Positions 48,428 to 61,688 are shown, counted from the stretch's first letter. The stretch is 64,000 bases of DNA from Raphanus sativus (GCF_000801105.2 NC_079512.1:34737848-34801847); one strand, 5' to 3'. Numbers and translations are program-made. The notes: a model not told the origin generated them from the sequence alone.

Positions 48428-48536
48428 GGTTTAACATCTCAAATGGTTTTAGAAAAATACCACTAGTTACTTTCAAATATACCGCCAGAACAAGCAACTA
48501 GTGGTATTTTTCTAAAACCATTTGAGATGTTAAACC
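48428..48536. repeat. Perfect 41-bp foldback with 27-nt loop
   Basis: 48428-48468 and 48496-48536 are exact reverse complements. The arm begins GGTTTAACATCTCAAATGGT, whose start matches the bHLH promoter (38397 and 43551). The loop repeats the TTTCAAATATACCGCCAGA string found just upstream at about 48373. Confidence 0.98.
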
Positions 48537-48539
48537 GAA

Positions 48540-49215
48540 GAGACAGGAGTAGAAGCAAAAATAAAATTCAAAGTATCTGAACAAAACACACTATCTTCCA
48601 AAAGACATCATTTTCTGCAGTTTTTTTTTGTGCGCTCTGGGTGGTTTCTTGGAGCTTTATGGATGAACCAGAAGCGAAAGAGGTACTACAAATTTTTTTT
48701 TTTTTGTCAAAGTCTTTTACAATATTTAAAATACAATATATATATGTGGTACGTGTAGATACAACTTCACAAGTATCCAATATGAGTTTTTGGGCTACTC
48801 TCAGAGATTTGGTGTCTTTATATCTCTATGATAAATGAATAAACTCTGTTCCAGACTTAGGATTTGAGGATGATTCTTCTTTCACTTTCTTCTACTTCTA
48901 TTTCTTCCTCCTCCTTGAATCTCAATCTCCCTCTAAATCAGTCCATCATGTAAGTTCTTGTTTTTATTGTTTTTTATTGGAAGTTAATAACACTATAAAA
49001 ATATCTTGTAAATACGCTGCATAGCCAGATTAAAAAAAAAATAACGTTATATATATTTCTTTGAGTATATATTTATGTATGTATAACATTATTTTTTTAA
49101 TCTGGCTATACAACGTATTTACAAGATATTTTTGACATAGTATTATTGACTCCCGATAAAAAACAATAAAAGCAAGAACTATGGACTGATGATCTAGGGG
49201 GATATTGAGATTCAA
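48540..49215. repeat. bHLH leader copy L4 with an inverted second copy (foldback)
   Basis: The forward leader and intron 1 start run from 48540 to about 49057. From about 49076 to 49215 the same intron/leader sequence follows in reverse, so 48915-49057 can pair imperfectly with 49076-49215. The right arm resembles leader L3 (CTAGATCATCAG) more than the left arm does, so the two arms come from different paralogues. No coding exon is attached. Confidence 0.85.
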
Positions 49216-49224
49216 AGAGAGATA

Positions 49225-50140
49225 GAAATACTAATGGGCCTAAAAGGCCTAATAATACTAATGGGCCTACGAGTCCGATTTACGGCCTATAGTGTCTCTT
49301 TATTTTGTTTCTCTCTCAAAGGAACTGTGTGTAGGGGTGGGCGTTCGGGACCCATTCGGGTTTCAGTTCAGTCCATTCGGATATTTATAAATGTCGGTTC
49401 GGGCTCGGTTCGGATCTTTGCGGGTTCGGTTCGGGTTCGGATAACCCATTCAAATTATTTTTAAAATTTTAAAATTCATTATATACTTTAAATTTTCAAA
49501 ATCTATAAGAAAGATAATATATTACATATAAATTTTAATAACAAATATGTCAAAATACCTAAATTTAACATATATATTGGTTTTCTTTGAATATTTGGAT
49601 AGAGAATCAATATATATATTTAACTATTTTTGGTGTTTTTAATATACTTTAGCTATTTTAAACATTTACTTTTTACTATTTTCATATATTTTTCGAGTAT
49701 TTTAAAAAACTCAAAGGTATCTTATATATTTTGAATGTTTTTAATATACATTATATCTAAAAATAATTTATATATTTAAGTATATAAATCTATTTCGGAT
49801 ACATTCGGGTACCCGAAATACTTCTGTTCGGATCGGGTTCTGTTTCACTTTTTTAAATACCAAAATTCTGAACCCGTTCAGATATTTAATCAATTTTAGT
49901 TCGGATTCGGTGCTACTTTTTTGGATCGGATTCGGTTCGGTTTTTCGGGTTCGGATTTTTTGCCCAGCCCTAACTGCGTGTGAACTCAGTAGCTTGAGAC
50001 CCGGCGGAGGAAGAGGAACTCGAAGATGAAGCTGAAGCAATTAGAAGGCTTGTTGGGTGATCTTCAACAGTTCTCTAACCCAAATGTATGTGTACAAAGA
50101 TTAATCTCCCCCTTTTGATTGAAAGTTAAGTTTTTTTTTG
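49225..50140 (+). pseudogene. Truncated METTL5-like gene copy (promoter and exon 1 only)
   Basis: The promoter blocks and exon 1 (50026-50085, MKLKQLEGLLGDLQQFSNPN) match the intact gene at 55055. After the start of intron 1 the sequence switches to bHLH leader at about 50160. A 641-bp MITE interrupts its promoter. A product cannot be functional because the methyltransferase domain is missing. Confidence 0.9.
49332..49972. mobile_element. 641-bp non-autonomous hAT element (MITE)
   Basis: Terminal inverted repeats are TAGGGGTGGGC (left) and, reversed, TAGGGCTGGGC (right). The flanks ACTGTGTG (49324-49331) and ACTGCGTG (49973-49980) are an 8-bp target-site duplication with one change. The intact METTL5-like promoter has a single ACTGGGTG at 55008-55015, the empty site. 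The interior has many TTCGGGTTCGG strings and no gene. Confidence 0.92.
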
Positions 50141-50154
50141 TTTCTTCCCCTGTT

Positions 50155-50368
50155 TCTGAGAAGCAAAAATAATATTCAAAGGATCTGAACAAAACACGCT
50201 ATCTTCCAAAAGACCTCATTTTTCTGCCGTTTTTCTTTTTTTTTGTGACGCACTAGGTGGTTTCTTGGAGCTTTATGGATGAACCAGAAGCGAAAGAGGT
50301 ACTACAAAATTGTTTTTTTTTTGTCAGTCTTTTACAATATTTGAAATACAATATATATGTGGTACATA
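50155..50368 (+). repeat. bHLH leader copy L5, left part
   Basis: From AAGCAAAAATAATATTCAAA to GGTACATA this is leader sequence interrupted by the hAT element. It resumes at 53863. The same region includes a short frame shared by the leaders (MDEPEAKEVLQN), which I regard as untranslated. Confidence 0.85.
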
Positions 50369-53300
50369 CTTGGTTCGAAATTGCGGGTGGCGAGAAGAAG
50401 CGAGGAGGTGGGAGATTAGCGCCAAGCGCCATGGCGCCTCAAAGCGAGCGCTTTGTCTACCTGCAACAGAACAAGGTAACCTGCAAACCACTTATACATA
50501 TATATTACGTAAGACTTAAGAAAGACAAGTAAGAAATAAAAACACCAACTTCATATAATAAAAACTGAAAGGTTCAAATAGCAAAACACAGAAAATAACA
50601 AATGCAAACACCAAATTCAAAAGCAAATGAAACACCAAATCGAAAGCAAATAAAAACACCAATATGAGTAGAATCTCTACTCAGATTCAGAACCACTCTC
50701 CTCATACTCCAATTCCAAATCCTTCCAGAAGCTAGCATTGCTAGCATCTTCCTTTTCTAACTCCCCTTCAACTTCATCATCTTCATCAACCAATTCGAAA
50801 TGGGAAGGCGATGGACCATAGCGCTTGCTCTGAGTTGAAGAAATAGCTATTCCTTTCCCTTTGTTGTTCTTAGCTGAATGAGGAGTCTTTGCTCCTCTAG
50901 TACCATAGCTTGGTTCTTCAGCACCGGCTGCTTCACTCACCAAACTCCAAGTCAGGTCCTCATCATCATGGACGAAAGCATCATCTTCATCATTGGAGGA
51001 GTTCCCATCCATCTTCCCCATCAACCATTCATTGCTATCATCTATTTCCTCCAAGAGAATTGGATCCTTTGCATCATTTCTTTTCATCCTACGCTGCAAA
51101 GCCCGATTGTACTTGACAAACACCATGTCATTCAATCGGCTTTGAGCTAATCTGTTTCTTTTCTTGGTATGAAGCTGTTTCCAACCGAACTTAGTCAAAC
51201 ATATGAATAACATTAAGCTAAATTTAAATTAGAGATTATAAAAAACTTACATGTTGAAAAACACCCCAGTTTCTTTCACAACCAGTTGCACTGCATGTTA
51301 GACTAAGCACCTTGACAGCAAAATCCCTGAGATTAGGAGCTGAGCTTCCGTAGCTTGACCACCAATCAGCTATTAGAACATTAAAAAAAAATAAGTTAAC
51401 ATTCTTAAACACTTGAACCTTATACGAAAGGTTACAAAGCTGAAAACAGAGAGTTTGTTACCTGGTGACTTCATCTCTCTTTGCCTAATCGCCATGGGAA
51501 GACCAAAGAGCCCACTTGCATTCTTAAAAACTTCAAGCTCCACCATAATCTTGTCTTGAACAATAGGATCTCGGACCAGCTTTGTGATGCAGCCATACAA
51601 TCCACGCTCCACTTCCTCACAACAAACATCAGCAGGATTAGCATAATGAACAGCTGGATTGAGGAAATAACCTGCTGCGTGAAGAGGTTGATGTAGCTGA
51701 CAGTCCCATCGTCTGTCAATCATCTCGAAAACCTTCTCGTACTTCACCTTCTTCCCTTTGAAACTCTTAGCAATAGTTTCCTTTGCTCTATCCATAGCAG
51801 CATAGATGTAGCCCATTGGTGGTTTCTTTTCACCATCAACCATCCATAGCACTTTCACCAATGGAGAAGTAAGCTTCAGAGCATAAGCTATGTTCCTCCA
51901 GAACCCTTCTTGAAGGATATACTGCTTGAGCTTCCTTGCTCCTGCTTCCTTTGGCCATTTCGATTTTTCCCATTCCTCTGAAGTCACCATCTTCTTCAGA
52001 TTAGCTTGCTGAAGGTGAAACTGAGTCATGGTGATGAAGGAAGTGGCGAATCTTGTTACAGCTGGTCGATGCAAGTTCCTCTGGTTGGTGAACCTCCTCA
52101 TCATGTTCACAAGAGGAACACGGCAGTAGATGTATGCATTAATAAACATGCACTTCTTCATTGCAGTCTTCACCGCAGCTATCTTTCCAATGTCCTCTAG
52201 CATCAAGTCCAGACAATGCGCAGCACAAGGAGTCCAAAAGAGGTGTGGACGTTTGGCTTCAAGAAGTTTCCCAGCCTTGACGTAATTTGAGGCGTTATCA
52301 GTTACAACCTGAACCACATTCTTCTCACCAACTTCTTCAACCATATCATCAAGTAGCTTGAACAGCATTGTGGCATCTTTCACCACTTCAGAAACCTCTT
52401 TGGACCTGATGAACACAGAACCTCTTGGTGAGTTAACCAGAAAGTTGACGATGTCTTTCTGCACCACAGAGTCACGCCACCCGTCAGACATGATTGAGCA
52501 TCCTTTCACTGCCCACTCTTCCCTGTTAGGAGCCAGCAGAGCTTGAACATTGGCGACTTCTTTTTGAAGTAAAGGGAACCGGAGCTCATACTGAGAAGGA
52601 GGCTTTAACCCCATACCATACTGCCCGATGAGCTCTGTCATCTCCTTGAAACTGTCATGAGAGACAGCATTGAAAGAAACCCCAGCATCAAAGAACCACC
52701 TTGCTATGCCTCCACACACTTTGTCTCTTAACTCCTTGTCACAAGCTCCAAACACACCTTTCATCTCCTTTCTGCCTTTCAAGATGTCTGGAGGCATAGA
52801 CATCACGAACTTGTCCAAAGGACCACGGTTCTTCCTCTTGATAGCCTTTCGTATTGGCTGATCACCATCCAAGTCCTCCACATCATCTTCATTCACCACG
52901 GGTTGGTACTGCATTGAAAGAGCTACTCTTTCTTCAAGTCTTTTGGCCATGTAATTCTGCAGCTCAACCCGAACATGCTCTGGACAGATTGGACACTTCT
53001 TGGCATTCTTGTACCCGCCAACAAGATGTTGTTTCAATCGTGAAACTCCAGCAGTTAACACCTTGTAACAGAAGATGCACTTCCAGTGGTTGGTGTTGTT
53101 GTTAACAATGGTGCCATATTTTCTCCCCGGATCCACTTGTTGTCCTTCTCCCTGAGACCCTCCTCCTTGAGACCCTCCTCCTTGAGACCCTCCATGAGAT
53201 GTTCCAGCTCCAGCGTCAGACATGATCACACCTACAACATAGAAAAAAATGAAATGAGAATAAGCTATTGACTATAAACAATACACAAGACAAGCTAACA

Positions 53301-53854
53301 AGACTCGACATGATCAACAAACAAGGTTAATATTAAAGAAAAACTACTAACATAAGAAAAGAAACTATGATATAAACAAGAAAAGATCATAAACTTATGT
53401 TAAAGAAGCTGCTATCAAGTAAAAACCTTGCAAATGATAAGCTACTGCCGTAAGTTGTAGAGAGGAAAAGCTAATGATTTTTACTTATGGTTTGTAAGGT
53501 TCTTATATAGGAGAAGACATTAGGTTTAGTGGGATTGCATCCTAGGTTAGTGGGGTTGTGGATACCCTCCTCTACACGCCTAATACGTGGAAAGAGTATA
53601 TACTTTAAGATATCCTAAATATTCTAAGAAAACCGTTTTGTTAAGTGTACATTTTAAGCAAATCTTCCTTTTTTGTATAGGTACAACTAAACGCCGCTTT
53701 TGGCGCTTTGCGGATATTACAAAAGCGAGGAAAAAGCGAGAAAAGCTAGGGATCTGTGTAACTCGCCTGGCAAGGGTGTCCCTTAAGCGTTTAGCCCATC
53801 GCTTTGAGCGCCTTAGCGCCATGGCGAGAAAAACCCTCGCTTTTTCGAACACAG
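50369..53854 (-). mobile_element. Potentially autonomous hAT transposon, 3.49 kb
   Basis: Target-site duplication GGTACATA (50361-50368) and GGTACGTA (53855-53862) matches 7 of 8. Terminal repeats are CTTGGTTCGAAA and, reversed from the right end, CTGTGTTCGAAA. The sister leader at 38904-38911 has a single GGTACATA followed by the same GATACA, a paralogous empty site. The subterminal regions are crowded with AAGCGAG/GGCGCC-type strings, a usual place for transposase binding. A full transposase gene fills the interior. Confidence 0.93.
50677..53223 (-). CDS. hAT transposase (BED finger, DUF659, dimerisation domain)
   Basis: Exons 53223-51462, 51369-51251 and 51174-50677 give 792 residues with no internal stop. 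A Gly/Ser-rich N-terminus with GGSQGGGSQG repeats is followed by a BED zinc finger at about 35-80 (WKCIFCYKVLTAGVSRLKQH). The DDE core has Asp247 (MSDGW), Asp309 (VTDN) and the Cys/His segment TPCAAHCLDL. The C-terminal dimerisation region has WWSSYG and CERNWGVFQH with Glu619, then LHTKKRNRL. The last 120 residues are acidic. All expected catalytic residues are present, so it may be active, or it may mobilise shorter relatives. The ATG at 53223 is the first in frame. Confidence 0.92.
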
Positions 53855-53862
53855 GGTACGTA

Positions 53863-54476
53863 GATACAACCTCACAAGTAAATCCAATATGAGTTTTTGG
53901 GCTACTCTCAGAGATTTGGTGTCTTTATATCTCTATGATAAATGAATAAACTCTGTCCCAGACTTAGGATTTGAGGATGATTCTTCTTCATTTTCTTCTA
54001 CTCCTACTTCTTCCTCCTCCTTGAATCTCAATCTCCCTCTAAAACATCAGTCCATCATGTAAGTTCTTCTTTTTATTGTTTTTAATGGGAGTTAATAACA
54101 CTATGTCAAAAATATCTTGTAAATATGCTGCGTAGCCAGATTAAAAAAAAAACTTTATATATATAATACTCAAAGAAATATATTAGATACCATGAAATGA
54201 TTTAACGATCTGATACCATAAAATCTAGTATATTTCTTTGGTCAATGATTTAACGATCTGATACTATGAAATCTAGTATATTTCTTTGAGTATTATATAT
54301 ATAACGTTTTTTTTAATCCAGTTATGCAACGTATTTACAAGATATTTTTGACATAGTGTTATTAACTCAATAATAAACAATAAAAACAAGAACTTACATG
54401 ATGTACTGATCTAGAGAGAGATTGAGATTCAAGGAAGAGGAAGAAGTAAAAGTGAAGAAGAATCATCCTCAAATCC
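53863..54476. repeat. bHLH leader L5, right part, plus inverted copy (foldback)
   Basis: The leader continues after the hAT element and then turns back on itself. GGATTTGAGGATGATTCTT at 53967 pairs with AAGAATCATCCTCAAATCC ending at 54476, and the rest of the about 240-bp arms pairs imperfectly around a centre near 54222. Near the centre the string ATGATTTAACGATCTGATAC is present twice in direct order. Confidence 0.88.
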
Positions 54477-54792
54477 ATGACTGACAGTAAACAGTGGACC
54501 AAAGAGATATCCCCTAGTTAGAGACAATTATTCAATTCATAACTAATAAAAAGTCCAACATTTTAAAGGTCTCAGTAGTTAAAAAAAAATTAACTTGCCT
54601 TTGTGCTTATTGAAACAACCCAAGGAACAGCTGCAGGAGACGCAAAACGAAGTAAGTTCAAAAAAATAAAATAATAGTGACAGCTAGATGAAAGGGAGAA
54701 GGGACTTACTAAGGAACAAGACAAGAGGGACACTTGTTCTTGGATACAAATTTCTAGCAGATTTCACATGTCGGAGCTGCTCGAGGACGCAT
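54477..54792 (-). pseudogene. 5' fragment of the HIT zinc-finger gene (copy 3) with a stop
   Basis: Exon 1 starts at 54792 (MRPRAAPTCEIC) and meets a stop at codon 13, where TGCGAG of the sister has become TGCTAG. Exon 2 (YCSLGCFNKHK) keeps a GC donor (AAAG then GCAAGTT). Downstream only intron pieces follow, with an internal deletion, and then the foldback. It cannot make a finger protein. Confidence 0.88.
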
Positions 54793-54947
54793 ATTCTTCC
54801 CTTCTACCTATTCTCAGTAAGCGACGCGATTCAATTTCAATTTCAATTTCAATTTCAGGGTAGACAAAACCCCTCTCAATAGGTAAACCTCCTCTTGAAA
54901 GAGAGAGAAAGAAATACTAACGAGCCTAAAAGGCCTAATAATACTAA

Positions 54948-54975
54948 TGGGCCTAGGAGTCCGATTTACGGCCCA
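54948..54975 (+). promoter_or_regulatory. GGCCCA/TGGGCC elements of the METTL5-like promoter
   Basis: TGGGCC at 54948-54953 and GGCCCA at 54970-54975 lie 80-110 bp before the ATG. Paired motifs of this kind (site II type) are common in plant ribosome-biogenesis and housekeeping promoters, which fits an rRNA-modifying enzyme. They are conserved in the truncated copy. Confidence 0.6.
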
Positions 54976-55054
54976 TAGTGTCTCTTTATTTTGTTTCTCT
55001 CAAAGGCACTGGGTGTGAACTCAGTAGCTTGAGACGAAGACCCGGCGGAGGAAG

Positions 55055-56347
<1,293 letters not shown>

Positions 56348-56459
56348 ACCCGCCACGTCCTTGCAATGTTTAGCTTTGAGTTGACATTTGGTTATAATGT
56401 GGGATATTTCATGATATGAACTCAAGTTTTATAAATGTTTGCTGATTTGAACTAAGAAA

Positions 56460-56530
56460 ATGAATCTGAAGCAGTTAGAAAGCTTGTATGGTGATCTTGA
56501 ACATTTCTCTAGTCTTTCTCGTAGGGAGAT
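56460..56530 (+). pseudogene. Third METTL5 exon 1 fragment
   Basis: MNLKQLESLYGDLEHFSS is a diverged copy of MKLKQLEGLLGDLQQFSN, 110 bp past the stop of the intact gene. No further exon follows. Confidence 0.75.
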
Positions 56531-57088
56531 TTCTCAAAGGCATAGTAATCCAAGACGATCCATCCATGTTGGTATCCAGATGTGGAAAAAAAATTAATTC
56601 GTTTTCTTTTTGTCAACAACAAAGTGTTTATTTAACTACATTAGATAAACATATTAATAAATCTACCAAAAAAAGATAAACATATTAATAATATTAATAT
56701 TAAAATATTTTACTATCTAAGTTAAATAACTAAATATAATTATATTTAAACACAACTAACAATGAAATAAAAGAATACAAATTTTATACACTACAATCAA
56801 AGTTGAAAGCTATGATATTTTTGATAAAAAAAAAAGCTATAATATTTATTTAGGTTTAAAAATAGTAATATAAACTTAGTTTTAACGCTGAAAAAAAGTT
56901 CCAGACATAGTGCCTAATGCATAGGTTCCAAAAAGCCCTAGTAATATAAACTTATTAGATTACATTTTCTACTTTAGATGTTTGGTGTTACGTTTAAATA
57001 AAAAAAAATACTTCCTCCGTGTTGTTTTATATGACATTTTGCAATTTTTTTTTTTGTTTTCAAATAGTTGACGTTTTCCAAAACCTAA

Positions 57089-58637
57089 TCTATACTATTA
57101 TTTACGAAGTAAATTTTCGCAACGGAACTCTCACGTTAAAAGTTAAAGCGGTTAATATTGATATTATCTTTAATGATTATATAAATTTACTTGCATATAA
57201 TTTAAAAATTAATGAGTCATCTTTAGAAGAAAAAAACGTGCTACCATCTCTTGATAAAATTACATATATATTATCGTACAGTATATATACTATGTAGTTA
57301 TCTTTCTAACAAATATTTTAATTGTGAATGAAAATATAAAATACTAAACCTACCGTATGTATATACAAATAGAGAATGCATCTAATCTATTAAAACTGAA
57401 GTACAAATATGTTTTAACCCTGAATTTTCCTCAATATTTACATCCATATGCCACTCATACTAAAACACAACGTTTAATGCAATAATAAGTTAATAACTAA
57501 CCCATAATTTTGCGTCTAATAATTTTGCTATTGAGACAAACCGTTTGCTTGCCCAATTATTCCTGAATTTGGTTAAGAATAATATAATATCTTTTGGGCT
57601 TATATATAGATGGCCCAGATCGTAACACAATTTCTATTATTCAAAAACAAAGAAACCTATGATCAATTGGCTTAAAAATTACCTAACCCACTACAGACAA
57701 GACAATTGATCGTAAATTTACAAAAAAAAAAAATTAGATGAGATAATGTATTCTTACATCGACCATTTCATAACATTATGTTATGCGTACCGTTTTGATA
57801 CTAACCAATGTATGGTTTACCGGTTTTATGGTTTAGCCAATTTATGATTTCTTTTAAATACTTAGTTATTTAAGTTAGTATAATAAAAATATCATTAGGT
57901 TTAATATGATGAAAAAATAGAAACTAATTATGCATTTTCCATCCAAAACTCAAGACCATTCCAAAAACCATTTCTACGTCTATGCAATGACAATTATAAT
58001 TTTTTTTAAAATAAATATCATAACTAAATATTCTTTTCAATAACAAAACAACATTAAGATTTTTTTTCCTATTTCTACGCAGTTGTCATATCAATAAAAG
58101 ATATCAATTAACTAACACAGTCATTAAAAACTTCCAAACACACATAATGCTTATCTTTAAAAACGTATATTTTTAAATGATATAATAAAAAGAATGAATA
58201 TTAAATTAGGATATCAATATAAATTTGGTTTGATTTTGCGTGTAAATCGCAACTAACCAAATGTTTTCTTAATTTTTTCAATCCTACTCTTTTTTCCAAA
58301 TCGCAGCTTAACCCAAATTTATGAAAAAAAATTACATGGCCTTTGATTCATGTTTAAATTCCACAATATTTAGTAACTACCAAATTTTTAATGATAACAA
58401 AATGGGCCAGCTGTTTATAATAAGTTATGCTTAATAAAATTTGCAAAAATCTGTGTTCTTTTTTTGTATGTTTTTTTTCGTAACTTGCAAGTACTATTTT
58501 TAATGGTTCTGTCTAAATAATGTATTTGCTTTTTTAATATAAAATTTTACGAAGCATAATTTTAATCTGAATATTAATGAGCTAATCTAATTATCAAAAA
58601 ATATCATTGGTCTAAAATAATCATAAACAAAATATAA

Positions 58638-58674
<37 letters not shown>

Positions 58675-59433
58675 TTTAAATCAAAATAATAATTTAAAAT
58701 TGATTTATATCAAAAACGGATTCAAAATATACATATTTTAAAATTTTATGTTTACTAAAATATTTTCCAATAACCATTATTAAAAAATGTTTTCTATATA
58801 TATATATAAAATACATTAAAATTCGAATTTCATATACCAACTTAAATTATGATTTATATATTTTACATTAAATATTTAAAATATAATATATGTGATTATT
58901 TATATGATATTACGTATAAAATACTATTAGTTATATGTTTGTTCTGTTTTTAAATGAAGCAAATAGATTGTGAATTAAGAGTGGGCTTTCGGGTACCCCA
59001 TTCGTATTTGGTTCCGGTCTGGCTGGATTTCGGATTTCTGGGGTCAAAAATTTCAGTCCCATTCAGATATTTCTAAATTTTGGTTCGTATTCGATTCAAA
59101 TCATTGCGGGTTCGTTCGGGTTCGGATAACTCATTTAAATTATTTTTAAAATTCATTATATACCGTAAATTTCAAAATATATAAACAAAATAATATATTA
59201 CATATAAATTTGAATAACATATATCATAATACATAAACTTAACATATAAATTGGTTTCATTTACATATTTAAATAGAGAATCAAAAATTATTTTAAGTAT
59301 TTTTGGTGTTTTGAGTATACTTTAACTATTTTCAATATTTATATTTGACTATTTATATATATTTTTAATTATTCAAACAAACTTAAAAGTATCATATATA
59401 TTCTGGATGTTTTTATATACATTAAATCTAAAA

Positions 59434-59476
<43 letters not shown>

Positions 59477-59735
59477 TATATAAATCTTTTTTAAATACAT
59501 TCAAGTATCCGAAATACTCCGGTTCGGATCGGATTCAGTAATCTAAATACCAAAATTTTGAATAATTTGGATATTTAATCAATTTTGGTTCAGGTTCATA
59601 CATTTTTTTGGATCGGGATCGTTTCAATTTTTTTGATTCAGGTTTTTTGCTCAATTCTAATATTGACATGAAAAATAAATAACAACATATTTTATTGAAA
59701 AATACATCCGCACGGGCGTGCGGGTCAAAATCTAG
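57089..59735 (+). mobile_element. Probable Helitron (2.6 kb) with nested insertion
   Basis: The 5' end TCTATACTATTATTTACGAA follows host A. The 3' end has the hairpin CCGCACGGGCGTGCGG, then GTCAAAATCTAG before host T. The pairing of these two ends is inferred. No helicase gene is present. The interior is A/T-rich with TA microsatellites (58644-58671 and 59440-59472). Confidence 0.55.
58976..59659. mobile_element. Decayed relative of the 641-bp hAT MITE
   Basis: Starting TAAGAGTGGGCTTTCGGGTA and ending GCTCAATTCTA, it follows the same internal order as the element at 49332-49972 (GGGTTCGGATAA, ATTCATTATATAC, TTCGGATCGGATTC). Its terminal repeats have mostly decayed, so it is older. Confidence 0.7.
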
Positions 59736-60759
59736 TGTTAGGTTAATTTTCAATCATGAGCAAGCTTCTTTGGTATAAGATAAGAGTTTTTACGTTAGTG
59801 GAAAATATGTCGTATCTTCAACCAACTGCTTTGGTTTTTATCAATAGATTAAATCAGAAAATCTTTTATGTTAATAGTTTGATTATGTATTTTGTCCGCA
59901 AATGCGGATTTAATCTTCTTATAAATACTTATAAAATAATGAATAATTATATAAAATTTAAAGTAAAACTAACAACATAATTCTATTAACAATATACAGT
60001 ATATCCCTTCGGAAAAACAATATATTATCCCTTATATATATCACTATTCACTATATTATACAATAATGCCAATAGATAAAAATAACTTAGCTTTTTATCA
60101 TATAAATATAACTTGGTTTTTCTTAGTAAATATAAACACGTGTATATAACTATATATATATATATATATATAACATTGTTGTTATTATTTCAGCATGTGT
60201 ATAAACGTTATTGTTATTTTTTCTTTATAAATTATTATTATGCTTTTCTGTAGATTATGTTTACTCTTTAACAACAAATTTCATATAAACAATTTTATAT
60301 TTATTTTTATATTAGATAATTAATTATAAATTAATACAAGAGAAATATTGTAAAATAGCAATAAAAAGTTTTTTTGTCACAAATATAGATTCTAAGAATC
60401 AAAATGATAAAAATATTTCATTAAAGAAATAAATACACACTTATATCCCTTAGGTTAACTACTTTAGCGTTTAGATTTAACATGTGGGGATTCGGGATTG
60501 AAGTTTAAAATTTTATAAAATAAAATAAATAGAAAAAATTTGAAAATGAAAATTTTAAAAATAGTTTCAAAATGTATTTTTGAATTTCAAAAGAAAATCG
60601 AATTTGAAAACATATAATCTGAAACTACATTTTTATTTATTTATTTATTCGTATTTGTATATCTAGGATATAAAAAGTTTTTTACCTATTAAATGAAATA
60701 TTTTTGTCATTTTCCTCCGTATGGTCTTTTTTGTGACAAAAACTTGAAAATAATTTATT
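59736..60759. other. AT-rich intergenic stretch
   Basis: A/T-rich DNA with a TA microsatellite around 60150-60170. I recognise no gene or RNA. Confidence 0.5.
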
Positions 60760-61055
60760 TAGGAGAATTTCCCTTAATAAAACAAAAAGTAGCCAAAACT
60801 AAAAAAACTATTTGAAACAAATACGATTAATTTCGTAACAAAACTCTCACATTAAAAGTTAGAGTGGTTAAATGCAATGCTAACTTTAACGAATAATTAA
60901 TAATTTTATATGAATTAATTATAATGAAAACATTCAAGAAGATTTCTTTTTTTGACAAAACAATTCATGTCTATTGTATTAATATCCAAACTAATATTAT
61001 TATTTAGTAAATATTAGGAAGATGATTATGCCCGCATGGCGGGCTAAACACCTAG
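60760..61055 (+). mobile_element. Helitron 3' part
   Basis: The 3' terminus is GCCCGCATGGCGGGC (hairpin), then TAAACACCTAG before host T at 61056. The segment TTCGTAACAAAACTCTCACA near 60830 matches the family at 57110 and 32560. A clear 5' end was not found. Confidence 0.6.
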
Positions 61056-61592
61056 TGCAAAATATAACGTAAATGACTTTACTTACCCTTGCGTTATTAT
61101 TATACATGATCAACACCCAAATTACAATAAATTATCAGAATTGAAAATACAACGAGAAGGATAAAATTGGTATTGTATCAACTGCCTTAATCTACGTGAA
61201 ATCTTATAAAACGTCATATATAATCGAACGGAGAGAGTATATTTTAGTGTGAAACAGTGAATTGATAAAAAAAAGTGTCAAACAAACAGTGAATTGTTTT
61301 ATGTTTTATAAGTTATATACTTGTAACCATTGTTTTATGTTTTATAAATTATATATTTGTAGCCAAAATTACAACAAAACTAAAACTCAATTCGGTTGAA
61401 TTGAATTAATACTAAAAACTAAATTAAATTAAACTAAACATAGACCAAATCGAACCATATCGAACACAAACTAAATCAAACCTATCACAAGTAAATCAAA
61501 ATTAATTTCGGTTAGCTTCAGTTAAACAGAAAATTAATTGGATCCAAATTTAAGCAGAAATGCGCACCCCTATTGGTATCAACAACAATGTC

Positions 61593-61688
61593 ATGAGATC
61601 AGGCGTGTCGAACATGAGGAATGATTGTTGGATGGATGTCGCATTATATTTGACTAATAAAATGAGACCAGGCGTGTCGAACATGAGG
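61593..61688. repeat. 27-bp direct repeat
   Basis: A 27-bp unit containing AGGCGTGTCGAACATGAGG occurs at 61593-61619 and 61662-61688 with one difference. It lies in a short minus-strand frame that is otherwise unsupported. Confidence 0.85.

Noticed and set aside
48641..48838. Conserved small protein MDEPEAKEVLQ in several leader copies
   Set aside because: It recurs because the leader is duplicated. The frame is broken or shifted in most copies (for example MDKPEAKEVLQ, then stop).
53580..53892. Two opposite frames at the right end of the hAT element
   Set aside because: They lie in subterminal AAGCGAG/GGCGCC repeats and have no domain. The resemblance of such peptides to each other in plant annotations is due to the transposon ends.
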